DNA of 64,000 nucleotides from an uncultured Carboxylicivirga sp. (GTDB lineage: Bacteria; Bacteroidota; Bacteroidia; Bacteroidales; Marinilabiliaceae), in NCBI GenBank assembly GCA_947491945.1, contig CANLLN010000016.1:1-64000 (forward strand), in the 5' to 3' direction. Below, one piece after another: positions 27,069 through 37,500 of this stretch. Each line of letters starts with the position of its first letter. Position 1 is the first letter of the stretch. The notes under the pieces are model-generated. The model made no database searches and was not told where the DNA came from. It saw only the letters and a program-made list of their open reading frames with translations. A program made the position numbers and the translations under genes.

Positions 27069-27440
27069 ATGAAAGAAAATATATCTGAAGAATTAAATGA
27101 AGCAAAAGAGGAGTTTGAAGAGTACATAAATGCCCGCCTGGATCTGGCCAAACTGCACACTGCAGAGAACCTGTCACGTTTTTTCGCCGGCATGCTGGTT
27201 AAAATGGGGCTCTTCTACTTATTTTTCTTCGTCCTGCTGTTCAGCTCACTGGCCATATCATTTTGGATTAACGACTACCTGGATAGTCAGGGTTTAGGCT
27301 TTATTATTGTAGCCGGATTTTACTTACTGCTGGCCCTAATATTTTACGCCCTGCGGCGAAGCTTAATACACCGCCCCATCATTCAATCTTTTATTCAATT
27401 ATTCTTCCCCAAATTCACCGATTACGATGAACCAAAGTAA
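27069..27440 (+). CDS. Phage holin family (DUF1469-like) membrane protein
   Basis: A 123-residue protein with an amphipathic N-terminus (about 1-40) and two long hydrophobic segments (about 45-70 and 78-98), the pattern of the Phage_holin_3_6/DUF1469 family. Family members such as E. coli YqjE are not true phage holins but small inner-membrane proteins found with YqjD-type partners. The last 14 bases overlap the next gene. Confidence 0.75.
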   Translation: MKENISEELNEAKEEFEEYINARLDLAKLHTAENLSRFFAGMLVKMGLFYLFFFVLLFSSLAISFWINDYLDSQGLGFIIVAGFYLLLALIFYALRRSLIHRPIIQSFIQLFFPKFTDYDEPK

Positions 27441-27711
27441 AAACTCATATAACCACATTCGATCATTTGCCGACTTCGAGAATGAGAAGATGAAGCTTTA
27501 CTATCAAATTAAGCTGTCAGAAAAAAAGATGGAGTTACGCTATATTGAGCTATTATCTTTTCTCAATCCCATGCGTTTTGTTCCTTTTCTAGTGAGCAGC
27601 TGGCTGCGACCTATATCGACCTATTTTAAAAATATTATATTCAGCTTTTTTAATCGGGGAGAAACCAATTCTCAGGATTCAGGTCACAAGCAGAGCTATC
27701 ACGAAGAATGA
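27427..27711 (+). CDS. Small basic protein of unknown function
   Basis: A 94-residue protein I cannot assign. It has an N-terminal charged helix (FADFENEKMKLYYQIKLSEK), a middle hydrophobic stretch (PMRFVPFLVSSWL, about 50-62) that may be a short membrane anchor, and a polar tail. It overlaps the holin-like gene by 14 bases, so it is translated from the same message. By position it resembles the third gene of the yqjD-yqjE-yqjK group; that is analogy only. Confidence 0.65.
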   Translation: MNQSKNSYNHIRSFADFENEKMKLYYQIKLSEKKMELRYIELLSFLNPMRFVPFLVSSWLRPISTYFKNIIFSFFNRGETNSQDSGHKQSYHEE

Positions 27712-27756
27712 TGGCATTTTATTGCCAAATATTTTCCATTTACGGATAAGAAACAC

Positions 27757-27764
27757 TACTTTTG
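27757..27764 (+). promoter_or_regulatory. -7 box of the rplS promoter
   Basis: TACTTTTG fits TAnnTTTG. It leaves a leader of about 80 bases before rplS, which contains a small CCTC-N9-GAGG hairpin. Autoregulatory leaders are known for L19 in other bacteria; no named motif is recognised here. Confidence 0.55.
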
Positions 27765-27849
27765 CAGTCGATTTGCGTAACCTCTTATTGAACGAGGGAG
27801 TCAGGTAATGTTGCGTGAATAACGTTTAATCCAATAAAAGATTCAGAAA

Positions 27850-28197
27850 ATGGATTTAATTAAAGTAGCCGAAGCCGCTTTTGAAGGCGGAGTTGAAATG
27901 CCTGATTTTGGGCCCGGTGATAACATCGCGGTATCATACAAAATTAAAGAGGGTAACAAAGAACGTATTCAGGTATTTAAAGGTGTTGTTATCCAAATTA
28001 AAGGACAGGGAAACAATAAGCGTTTCACCGTTAGAAAAATGTCTAACAACGTAGGTGTTGAACGTATTTTCCCATTCAACTCACCTTTTATCGATAAGGT
28101 AGAGTTATTACGTCAAGGTAAAGTGCGTCGTGCTAAATTGTACTACTTACGCGGACTTACCGGTAAGAAAGCACGTATTAAAGAGAAAAGAAGCTAA
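27850..28197 (+). CDS. rplS: 50S ribosomal protein L19
   Basis: A 115-residue L19. It has [15 protein letters not shown], the [15 protein letters not shown] segment, [17 protein letters not shown] and the basic tail [18 protein letters not shown]. It sits at the 30S-50S interface. Here it is monocistronic, with its own promoter and a strong terminator at 28221-28248. Confidence 0.98.
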   Translation: MDLIKVAEAAFEGGVEMPDFGPGDNIAVSYKIKEGNKERIQVFKGVVIQIKGQGNNKRFTVRKMSNNVGVERIFPFNSPFIDKVELLRQGKVRRAKLYYLRGLTGKKARIKEKRS

Positions 28198-28220
28198 ACC
28201 ATTATATGATGGTAAAGAAA

Positions 28221-28248
28221 AAACCGACTCGCGTCGGTTTTTTTTGTT
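28221..28248 (+). terminator. Intrinsic terminator of rplS
   Basis: AAACCGAC (28221-28228) pairs with GTCGGTTT (28233-28240) around TCGC, and T-rich sequence follows. It is 24 bases after the stop codon. Confidence 0.9.
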
Positions 28249-28299
28249 TATGGAGCTTGCTTCAATAAGCGCTGGAAAATCTAGATTTACGCATAAATT

Positions 28300-28410
28300 T
28301 CTTATTTTAACCCCGGCGGGGTTGTCTGTTTATGACCACAGGCGAAGCCCACGGTATTCATGCATCACTCCTCATCAACCCCGGAGTGGGTTGAATGTAT
28401 AGGGAAGCTG
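28300..28410. repeat. Intergenic degenerate palindromic repeat (CCCCGGNGGGG type)
   Basis: In the 470-bp gap between rplS and the AsmA-like gene, AACCCCGGCGGGGTTG occurs at about 28311-28326, followed by a degenerate inverted second unit and then AACCCCGGAGTGGGTTGA about 65 bases later. Repeats around CCCCGGNGGGG are common between genes of Bacteroidota. No gene is evident in 28250-28669. Confidence 0.45.
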
Positions 28411-28669
28411 TAAACTATGCACATTGGATGACATATTCAACTGCGTTGCAGTTGTTTTCGACACTTCGTGCTCACCCTGTGCTTCGCGCAGCGTTATTCC
28501 TATTCTATTCCTCCGGAATTGTTAGCAGCTGTAATCGCCGGCTTTAGCCAGTGGGAACAGTGACATTGGCTGAATCGAAAAACTGGTTGAACTAGTGAAT
28601 TGGGGAGATGTTAGAGGATCAGTTATAAAAGCGAGGATGCCCATTAACCGGACACCCTCACATTATCTT

Positions 28670-31117
28670 TTAGAAACCTTTAAATAGATTCTTCAGCAGG
28701 TTTTCTCCTTCCTTCTTCAGTTCTTTCTCCACCTGCTTCTTCACTTTATTCATATCAAAGCCCAGCTGTGGTTTTGTCACTGTACCGGTCACCAGCACAT
28801 CCACCATCAGGTCATCACCCGAGGTGGGCAAAGCCATACCCAGCGATCCGGCCATCTTAGCCACTTCTTTACGGGTTACCGGCAGAGTAATAATATAATT
28901 GATGGTCTGGTCAAGCCCCTGTCGGCCCTGCACTTCCACCATCTTGCCCCCCACCTTGGTCTTGAAGGGCTTCACCACTACATTTCCCTTCTCAATCACA
29001 AAGTTAATATTGATATCCTCAGCCCGCATGCGACGATAACTATCATTTTTAAGCGTGGATGCCAGGGCATTCTGTATCTTCGAGTCAGCCACTTCAACTG
29101 CTGCCGAACGCAGCCAACCTCCCCCGTTAATACTGGCCATCACCAGCTCTGATTTCTGGTTGAGCCCACTGCTAAACTGAAAGCGGGGCGATACTTTTCC
29201 TGTCGTATTTTTCGCGATGGGCAACAACGAATCTACTACGCTAAAGGCATTGGCCGTCATATTAAGATCCAGCTCCTTACCGTCGAAGTTGAAATCCACA
29301 AAAGGCTTTTTCACATTGGCAGTATTGTACTCCCCATTCATCTGAAGACTTCCATCAAGCAAGTGCATCTGCAGGCCATTGAGGCGCACCACACCGTTCT
29401 TCACCGTTATTTTACCCCGCGTATCCTCCACGCGCAGTTTATCATACAACAAAGCATCAATCTGCGATACAAAGGTAAGATCAAGATTTTTGGGCACTGC
29501 CACCAGCGCTGTTTCTTCTGCTTCACCTTCTGCTTCCGTCTCCTCACCAACCATGGCTAAAAATTCATTGGTATCGATCAGCTTGGATTGGTGCTTTAAG
29601 GATCCTTTTAACACACCGTCATTCAAGGCATAAGCCAGGTAGTTGCGTACCGACCCTTGCAAACGAAAATCGCTTTTACCCATTCTACAGTCGAAATACT
29701 CAAGCTCAACCGCACGTGCACTCAACTGCATACCTGCCCTGTCTATAAATAGCCCCTGCGGCAAATCCTTACTGCCATAGAAAAAATCCTTCAGCTCCAT
29801 TCGACCGTATGCATCTATCTTATCATAAGCTTCCGCCTCTATCATAGCATAATCACCCGCCATACTAAAGTCTGTTTCAATCAGTCCCTTCATGTCCATG
29901 CTATCCATCGGAATGGCATTGGCCAAGGATTGTAAGTCGATGCGCCCTTTAGCCACCGCATCAAACGTGGGATTTGATACGGGATTGATAAGCTGTAAAC
30001 TTGCCTCGAAGGGGTTATTGGCCACCTCAAAATGAAAGCGCTCCAGCTGAACCTCTGTTTGGTCGGCACTGCCACCGGGATTAGTAACATGCAAAGCCAC
30101 CTGAATATCATTCACCGACTCGGGCAACTGCGGATAACGAAGCTTACCATCCTGCACCCCCATCTCAAGTGTAAAAGCCGGCAACTGTTCTTCATCCACG
30201 TAATCGCCTTTTACGGTGGCATTCAAATGCATTGATCCGGCCGTTTCCAGTCCCTCAATATCTTTCAGGTAAGCCTCGGGTATTAGCGCCAGCAAGGATT
30301 TAAAATCAGTTTTGCTTGTTCCCAGGGTAAGATCCATTCCCACAGCCTCTTCTCTCAGGGTCACGCTGCCATCCAGGTGCAAAGCCAGGCGATTTAATGT
30401 GAACTCATTATCCAGGAATGTATAGATTTGCTTTTCCATATCGGCCCCTATGCCGGCACTCAGTCCCACTGACACACCATTGAGATAACGCACCTTGCCA
30501 TAATCAATAAATAAACGCTCAATGGCCGAACGAACATTCAGATTGGTCTGCTGAGCCGACATATCGCCCGATAGACTCATATCAAAGCCTTCCACACGCG
30601 TAGCAACACCCATTGTTTCATCACGATAATTAAGCGTGGCATCTCGTATAATAAACTCATCGAGTACCACTTGAAAGGCCGCTTCTCCTGCCGTAGTATC
30701 AGCCTCTTCACTCCCTACTTCGGAAGCCATTGCAATGTCCCAATTAGCTGTAGAATCCGCCAGCACCAGTGCATTTACCGTCAACTGATTTAAGCGTACT
30801 GATTTTACTTCTATCCTGCCCGATAAAGCCCCGATCAGCCCCATCTCGGTTGAAAACTCATCGAGATACACCAATGTATCCGACTCAAATGGTGCATGCC
30901 CCACAACTGACAGCCCGCGAATACCCATATTTAGGTTAGGAAAATTCTTAATCAACGAAAGGGAAAAATCAGTATAGTTCACATTCGCCTTCACATTGGC
31001 ATTAATCTGCTCTTTAACGATGCCTTCTATTTTGCCCTTAAACAGGGTGGGCAAAAGCAGTAACAGCAAAAGGATGGTGACAATTACAAGACCACCTATT
31101 TTTAAAAGTTTCTTCAT
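28670..31117 (-). CDS. AsmA-family membrane-anchored protein
   Basis: About 815 residues from the ATG at 31117 (MKKLLKIGGLVIVTILLLLL), which opens with an N-terminal membrane anchor; a longer frame adds 14 residues of no interest. A long beta-rich body follows, with the AsmA_2 C-terminal region (NKVKKQVEKELKKEGENLL at the very end). AsmA proteins bridge the inner and outer membranes in the periplasm and move or order phospholipids. Monocistronic, divergent from the second C69 gene. Confidence 0.88.
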   Translation of the reverse strand: MKKLLKIGGLVIVTILLLLLLLPTLFKGKIEGIVKEQINANVKANVNYTDFSLSLIKNFPNLNMGIRGLSVVGHAPFESDTLVYLDEFSTEMGLIGALSGRIEVKSVRLNQLTVNALVLADSTANWDIAMASEVGSEEADTTAGEAAFQVVLDEFIIRDATLNYRDETMGVATRVEGFDMSLSGDMSAQQTNLNVRSAIERLFIDYGKVRYLNGVSVGLSAGIGADMEKQIYTFLDNEFTLNRLALHLDGSVTLREEAVGMDLTLGTSKTDFKSLLALIPEAYLKDIEGLETAGSMHLNATVKGDYVDEEQLPAFTLEMGVQDGKLRYPQLPESVNDIQVALHVTNPGGSADQTEVQLERFHFEVANNPFEASLQLINPVSNPTFDAVAKGRIDLQSLANAIPMDSMDMKGLIETDFSMAGDYAMIEAEAYDKIDAYGRMELKDFFYGSKDLPQGLFIDRAGMQLSARAVELEYFDCRMGKSDFRLQGSVRNYLAYALNDGVLKGSLKHQSKLIDTNEFLAMVGEETEAEGEAEETALVAVPKNLDLTFVSQIDALLYDKLRVEDTRGKITVKNGVVRLNGLQMHLLDGSLQMNGEYNTANVKKPFVDFNFDGKELDLNMTANAFSVVDSLLPIAKNTTGKVSPRFQFSSGLNQKSELVMASINGGGWLRSAAVEVADSKIQNALASTLKNDSYRRMRAEDININFVIEKGNVVVKPFKTKVGGKMVEVQGRQGLDQTINYIITLPVTRKEVAKMAGSLGMALPTSGDDLMVDVLVTGTVTKPQLGFDMNKVKKQVEKELKKEGENLLKNLFKGF

Positions 31118-31228
31118 ATTTGCATCAATTATGTTTTGTGTAAATAACAAAGTTAACAAAAGCTGCTAATCGGCGTTAATACCATCATTAAAAGTAGTCA
31201 ATAGAATTTTATGCCTCATTCATTTTTA

Positions 31229-31236
31229 TAATTTTG
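31229..31236 (+). promoter_or_regulatory. -7 box of the second C69 gene
   Basis: TAATTTTG fits TAnnTTTG, with a T-rich weak -33 region about 18 bases upstream. The start codon follows after 18 bases. Confidence 0.55.
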
Positions 31237-31254
31237 TAATTCTTGTAAACTATT

Positions 31255-32841
31255 ATGCCAATGAAATTAAAAATTGCTACAATCTTGTTGCTAGCAGGTA
31301 CTGCACAGTGCTTACCTGCACAGATAAGGGCCGATTGGGAAGGCGGTGTTCCCGAAGGATGCACAACGATAACAGTTGGCAAGCAAGCCAGCTTTGATGG
31401 GTCAGTAATGACCTCGCACACCGATGACAGTCACCGCACAAGGGCCTGGATGAACATTGTACCCGAGCAAAAACACGGACGCCGTGATAAGGTAACCATG
31501 TATGCCCGCGAGAAAGACGACAGCCGCAAGATGCCCGCCTACAAACATACACCGGTGGGCGAGATACCGCAGGTGCGCCATACCTACGGATTTATCAATT
31601 CGGCCTATCCCTGCATGAATACCAAGCAGCTAGCCATTGGAGAGTCTACTTTTGGCGGCCGTGAATCGCTAGTGTCAGAAGCCGGGTTAATCGACTGCCA
31701 GCGCCTCATTCAGCTGATGCTGGAGCGTTGCACCACTGCCCGTGAAGCCATCCAACTAACGGATGAGTTAACCAAAGAATATGGCTACCGCGACTGGGGC
31801 GAATGCCTTACCATAGCCGATAAAAAGGAAGTGTGGCACCTTGAAATAGTAGGCCCCGGAAAAGACAAAGTAGGCGCCATATGGGTGGCACAGCGCGTGC
31901 CCGACGGCCACGTGAGTGTGAATGCCAATGCGGCTCGCATCCTGGAGGTGGACACGGCCGATCACCATAACTTTATGTACTCCGATAATCTGTTTGACAT
32001 GGCTCGTGACAGTGCCTGGTGGCAACCTGATTCGGCAGCCTTCCGTTTTGCCTACGCCTATGCTCCCGAAGGCCGTGAGTCCATGGCGGCACGTCGTCGT
32101 GAGTGGCGTGCACTAAGCATGATGGCACCGTCGCTGGGACTGGATCCTGAAGCCAGCGACTACCCTTTCTCGGTGAAACCGGATAGCAAAGTTACCCTTG
32201 ATAAGATGATTGAGGTATTCAAAGACTATTATGAGCACACCCCCTATGACATGGTGGGGCACCTGAAAAAGGTAACGGAAGAAGGCGATACCATCCCTCA
32301 TCCCTACGCCAACCCTTTTATGCCCTACGATAAATATGACCTGCATAACATTGAAGGCGGATGGGGCAAGCTGGGCGAGCGCACCATTGCACGTTGGTAC
32401 ACCATGTATGGCACCATCACCCAAAGTCGCGATTGGCTACCCGATGAGATTGGCGGCCTGGTATGGATGGCACAGGATAATATTGCGACTTCGGTATATA
32501 TTCCCATCTATTGCAGCGTGAGCGATCTGCCGGCTTCCTACAAAGCACCGGGGCGCAATGGCTTCAGTCGTCAATCGGCCTGGTGGGCATTTAACCGCAT
32601 GAGCACGCTGGCTGCGCTGCGCTGGAATGATGCGCGCCACGATGTGGATAAAGTACTACTGCCCCTGCAACAAGAGATTTTTGCCAAGCAACGCGAAACA
32701 GAGCTGGCTGCCATGAGCATGGGCCGTAAACAAACTATTGCCCACCTTACCCGCTATACCATTGACTGGGGTAACCGTGTGGTGAATGTGGCCTGGCAAC
32801 TGGGCGATGATCTATGGACCAAGTACGATGAGAAATTTTAA
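31255..32841 (+). CDS. C69-family dipeptidase, exported (copy 2)
   Basis: A 528-residue homologue of the product of 15422-17083. The signal peptide (about 1-23) ends at LPAQ; the catalytic Cys is Cys36 in VPEGCTTITVGKQAS, so a short pro-segment would have to be removed, unlike copy 1 where the Cys follows the leader directly. Shared family segments: MTSHTDDSH, KQLAIGESTFGGRE and GECLTIADKKEVW. The start may be 31255 or the ATG two codons later. A terminator follows at 32922. Confidence 0.92.
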   Translation: MPMKLKIATILLLAGTAQCLPAQIRADWEGGVPEGCTTITVGKQASFDGSVMTSHTDDSHRTRAWMNIVPEQKHGRRDKVTMYAREKDDSRKMPAYKHTPVGEIPQVRHTYGFINSAYPCMNTKQLAIGESTFGGRESLVSEAGLIDCQRLIQLMLERCTTAREAIQLTDELTKEYGYRDWGECLTIADKKEVWHLEIVGPGKDKVGAIWVAQRVPDGHVSVNANAARILEVDTADHHNFMYSDNLFDMARDSAWWQPDSAAFRFAYAYAPEGRESMAARRREWRALSMMAPSLGLDPEASDYPFSVKPDSKVTLDKMIEVFKDYYEHTPYDMVGHLKKVTEEGDTIPHPYANPFMPYDKYDLHNIEGGWGKLGERTIARWYTMYGTITQSRDWLPDEIGGLVWMAQDNIATSVYIPIYCSVSDLPASYKAPGRNGFSRQSAWWAFNRMSTLAALRWNDARHDVDKVLLPLQQEIFAKQRETELAAMSMGRKQTIAHLTRYTIDWGNRVVNVAWQLGDDLWTKYDEKF

Positions 32842-32921
32842 AAATCAGACTTTGGACGCACTGTAGACCTTTAGATTGTTAGACTAACAGACATGATAAT
32901 TAAGGTTATAACAATAGTAAA

Positions 32922-32955
32922 AATAAAGGCTGCTTCGAATGAGGCAGCCTTTATT
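32922..32955. terminator. Terminator after the second C69 gene
   Basis: AATAAAGGCTGC and GCAGCCTTTATT are exact complements around a 10-nt loop. It lies between two convergent genes. Confidence 0.75.
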
Positions 32956-32972
32956 GTACCAGGTAATAAGTG

Positions 32973-33022
32973 TTAGGGAACGGTTCTCTAGCGTAAGATG
33001 CTTATAAAGAACCGTTCCCTAA
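32973..33022. repeat. Dispersed hairpin element, 15-20-15 geometry, copy 1
   Basis: TTAGGGAACGGTTCT (32973-32987) and AGAACCGTTCCCTAA (33008-33022) are exact complements around a 20-nt loop ending in GATGCTTATAA. The loop as well as the arms are shared with the element at 60012-60061, so this is a repeated element, not merely a hairpin. It lies between convergent gene ends. Confidence 0.65.
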
Positions 33023-33057
33023 ATGATGAATTAAAATGTAACTTTCAGAATTTACTA

Positions 33058-34572
33058 CTAGTTAGCACTTTCATGACTGAAGTAAATACCATTCGTAAGC
33101 TGATTGGATCCCTCATAAGATCCTTTGTTTGCAATTACTGTTAGTGTATCACCTACTTTAAGACCTTTAGCAGCAATCAAACCTTTTCGATCATCACCGC
33201 TTGCTCCATAACCCGGATAGCAACCATGGAGATAAGTTTCACCACTACTGTCTTTCAGATTCATATTACCGTAATCTTCCCTAACAATTGATGTCACTTG
33301 AGCAGTCACCATATAATATATGTCTCTCGAATCTTCTTTGGCAAGTACATCGGCAATAGTAGCAGGAATAACAGAAATAGAGCTTTCCAAAACAGCACCC
33401 TTTACTTGGGGAGTTCCTTTATATTCGGCACGTGTTCCTACAATTGTAATAATGTCCCCCTCTTTCAAACCCTTATCTGCAAAATCTTCAATGCCATAAA
33501 CATAGGTTTCACCAGAGAAATCACGTAAGTATAAATTACCGTATGTATCGTTTGAAATACCAGTAATAACACCAGACAATCGGTATTGTGTATTACCCAC
33601 TTCTGCTGCAAGAAATTCTGCAATACTTGCATCTATAATCGATCCTGCCTGGCTTAACATGGTTTGCGATGTATATTCTTTTGTTCCATCAGTTGTACTG
33701 AACGTAAGCGTTGTTTCACGATCTCCACCCTCATTAACTGCCGCTTTAAATGTTACTACAGAGCTTGTACCTACGGTTTGGATCGATGAAATAGATAACC
33801 ATGATTTGGCATCGTCAGGAATTTCAACGGATAGGCCTTCGCCTTTACATGTAACATATGCAATAAAATCACCACCTTCGAGAGGAAGCATTGCGTTTTC
33901 TACAGAATCAACTTTCACAAGTGATTTGTTGATTTGGACAACCATTACATTCACCATTTGAGGATTTCCCTTATACGATGACTTTGGTCCTTCAATTGTT
34001 ACTTCATCGCCCACTTCAAGCCCAAGACTCTCAAAATTCTTTGTTCCTCCTTTTGCATCAAGTGTACCATAGATGTATAATTCACCCGTTTCATCGGTCA
34101 AATACCAGTTACCATATAATGTATTTGTAATGTTAGTGCAAACACCCGTTACACGGAAATTTTTACCATCTGGCGCCGCAAGCACTTCAGCAACCGGAAC
34201 TTCTGATATTTGCGGAAGACCTTGAATAATATTAATTCGCTGCGTTACCCCTCCAGTATTGAGTAAAACCTCTGCGGTGCGACCATCTAAAGCAGCAGGT
34301 GCAGAAAAAGTGATCTCAGTCTCACCGGCACTACCCGAAGTTGAAGAAATAGTTAACCATTCAACAGGATCTTTTTCAGTAGTTACTTTCTCAGCAGACC
34401 AGCTATCTTTCGCTGTAATAGTTATGGATGTAGAGCCTCCCTCCAGAGGGAGAGCAACAAACGATGATGATACTTGAATTTCATCAAGCAATGTCATTGT
34501 TTCTTCATCATTACAACTCGTCATAAGTGCAAGCAATGCAATGAAAAATGGAAATATATTTTTTAATTTCAT
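33058..34572 (-). CDS. BACON / OB-fold lipoprotein
   Basis: About 504 residues from the ATG at 34572, chosen because a lipoprotein signal follows (FFIALLALMTSCNDEE). The mature chain holds a BACON domain (about 35-115, VEWLTISSTSGSAG), an OB-like domain (about 125-215), a second BACON-like domain and two more OB-like domains, each with the GNWYLTDETGELYIYG / GNLYLRDFSGETYVYG / GNMNLKDSSGETYLHG pattern. Such proteins are surface or periplasmic lipoproteins of Bacteroidota. It starts 17 bases after the TonB receptor gene, so the two work together, probably in binding and import of an unknown ligand. Confidence 0.85.
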   Translation of the reverse strand: MKLKNIFPFFIALLALMTSCNDEETMTLLDEIQVSSSFVALPLEGGSTSITITAKDSWSAEKVTTEKDPVEWLTISSTSGSAGETEITFSAPAALDGRTAEVLLNTGGVTQRINIIQGLPQISEVPVAEVLAAPDGKNFRVTGVCTNITNTLYGNWYLTDETGELYIYGTLDAKGGTKNFESLGLEVGDEVTIEGPKSSYKGNPQMVNVMVVQINKSLVKVDSVENAMLPLEGGDFIAYVTCKGEGLSVEIPDDAKSWLSISSIQTVGTSSVVTFKAAVNEGGDRETTLTFSTTDGTKEYTSQTMLSQAGSIIDASIAEFLAAEVGNTQYRLSGVITGISNDTYGNLYLRDFSGETYVYGIEDFADKGLKEGDIITIVGTRAEYKGTPQVKGAVLESSISVIPATIADVLAKEDSRDIYYMVTAQVTSIVREDYGNMNLKDSSGETYLHGCYPGYGASGDDRKGLIAAKGLKVGDTLTVIANKGSYEGSNQLTNGIYFSHESAN

Positions 34573-34589
34573 AGTTATTAGCGCTTTAA

Positions 34590-37500
34590 TTAATTGAAAA
34601 TATACTTGATACCAATTGATGCATACCAACATTGACCCAATGAGTATCTTGAGGTAAATGTTTTAGTACCCCCGTGGATTGATGATGGCGTAGAGAATGT
34701 AGCCACACCGTCAGCATCAACACCTTCGTATTTGAGGATACGAGCTTCCGAACCAATTTCAGGATTCAAATATTTGGCCACCCCCCAGTCTGAATTGAAA
34801 AAGTTCATCAAATTTTTGATATCAAAGCTAAGCTGCAATTTGTGTCCCACATTACCTGTCTTAAGCGCAAAATCATGTTTGTAGCTAAAGTCTACACGAT
34901 GCACCCAGGGAGAATAAACGCTATAAGCTTCAGCATAATCGCCTTGATTATCCTTCAGGTAATCATTGCTATGCACATAGTCCATAAAACGGGTTTGATC
35001 ATCTGCAGAAACAAAGCGGAAGTCGCCGTTTTCCACCTCTTTGTCCGTCGGAATATAAATAGCATCGTAGTTGTAACCGTCACTATTCATATCATTAACC
35101 GTCATATATGAGTAGTTAGCACCACCGCGCCATCCTTCATAAATAAGTCCATAGTGGTTCCCGCTCTTATCGTGGGCTGTAAGCGATGCTACGAGACGAT
35201 CGGGTGTAGTGTATTGAGAATTGTGCAATTTTATATGGTTGGGGCCTTCTACTGTTGGAACATAAGTAAATGCTGATTCAGCATTAGATCCCGGCATGCC
35301 GGTTACATCTTTAGCAACGGTATGCGTATAGGCAGCCATCAGGCTGATCCATTCGGCTGGTTGGGCATTGAGTGTAACATTAGCCGACCAACCGTAACCG
35401 CGACTTGTATTTTCTAACACAAATGCTTTAGTACCGGTACGATAACCATCGGGGTAAATTGGGCGATTATCGACACCATTGAAACGGGCAAAACCACCTG
35501 CATTGGGAATACTCCAGTCTGAAATAGTAACACCATTAATCGTTTTGTTATAGATTCCTTCCACTGTAGCTGAGAAGGGGAAAGGTGTTGGGAATGCATA
35601 GTCAACAGCAACCGACGATTTCCAAACTTGGGGCATTTTAAACTCCGGACTAACTGCCGCTATAGCAGATGGTACGGTTCCGTCTTCAGGCGAAATGGTT
35701 GTAGGATAACCTAAACCTGTAAGCTTATCATATAATGCAGCTATTGTAGCTCTACCATTTGCATCGGTGACAAGACCACCCGCAAATTCATCCATTGTAA
35801 AACCATTATTCGCAGCATTTCTTTCGTTTATTTGAGCCTGGTATTGTACCATACCGCCATTGGTTGGCATATTGGTGAAGAATACCAGTGGCAAGTTACC
35901 CGAGAAAAGACCGGTACCTCCACGAACTTTTAAGCTCTTATCGCCCAATGCATCCCACACAAAGCCTACACGAGGAGAAAATATAATGTTGGCGTCGGGC
36001 CATTTTCCGGTATCGATATGACGTCCGGAATAATCAAGTTCTTTAATGGCCTGGTTGGTCATCAAATCATCATTATTGAACATCAGTGCATCCAGACGAA
36101 GACCGAAGGAAAGCTTGAATACGTCGTTAACACTCCAATCATCTTGTGCATAAACGCCAATTTTGTTACTTCTTACGCGTGCTGCAGGATTACTTTCACC
36201 ATTATAACCATAAGTCAAGTTAACAATTTCGGGAGTAGCACCATTCAAGAAATCATCAAGACTGGAGTAGCGATAATAACCAGTACCGTTACGCATATAG
36301 GCATTATCGGCCATCTTATACTCGTAAGCAATACCACCAAAAATTTTATGATTACCTGCATAATATGTGATTTCATCTTTAATATTCACCACATCATTAT
36401 GCACACCATTGTTCCAGGTAAATAACTCGTAACCCAACGAAAGATAAGCCTGGCCGTCTTTCAAAATATCGATAAAAGGAAACGGATCAGAATCGGTTCC
36501 GCGAACATCATCTAGTTTCGAGTAGGTAGCCAAAAATTGGTTAGAAATATTGTCTGACAAACGACTATTTAAGTCAAAAGAGAAGGAATGAACCAGGTTG
36601 TCCATTGAATACATTGAGTTGGCATACGACATTGAAGCCTGCGACATACGTGCCTCTGACATACGCGTTCCGCCGTCCATAGAACTAGCATTGGGCGATC
36701 GCCACGATGTATTCTTTGTGTAGTTATAACGCAATGCTAAACGATGTTTGTTGGTGATGTTCCAATCGATACGACCCAACAGTTTAGTATTGCTTTCATC
36801 GGCAGGAAAATTAGTGTATGACCCTGTATTGTAACCGTATTTATCGCTCACAAAGTCAGATACCGTTTGAAGGTCATCTTCAGTTGTTCGTGAAATATAA
36901 TTGTCGGCATCGGCAATACCATCTGTTGAAGCTCTCCAACGATTAGCAACCGTTGGCGTTTCGGATTTTTCAGCATTGATAAATACAAATAATTTATTTT
37001 TAATGATAGGCCCACCAAAAGTTAAACCATAGGTGGTATTGCGGTCTTTTTCACGTGCTCCGGCAATTTGCTGCCCTTTAACGGCATCTCCTCGCATATT
37101 TTCATTTCTATGAAAAACGTAAGCACTCCCTTTAAAGTTATTTGTACCCGACTTGGTAATCGCGTTCACACCTCCTCCAATAAAGTTAGTTTGACGCACA
37201 TCGTAAGGTGCTATTACAACTTGCAATTCATCTATGGCTTCAATAGAAATTGGATTACCTCCACCGGGAAGCGCATCACTCAAACCAAAATTATTGTTGA
37301 AATTAGCTCCATCCACTGTAAAGTTTGCCGTACGACCATCTGCACCGGCAAAGCTCATCCCCTTACCTCCATAAGGAGAAAGGCGGGTAATATCTTCAAC
37401 GCTGCGGCTTACGGTGGGCAAATTAACGATTTGATCATTTGAAATATTGGTTACAGCTCCGGTTTTCTCGTTAGAAAATTTTGTGCGAACCGCAGTAACC

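Noticed and set aside
28130-28402. Plus-strand open frame after rplS
   Set aside because: It overlaps rplS, its terminator and the intergenic repeat; the translation mirrors the repeat.
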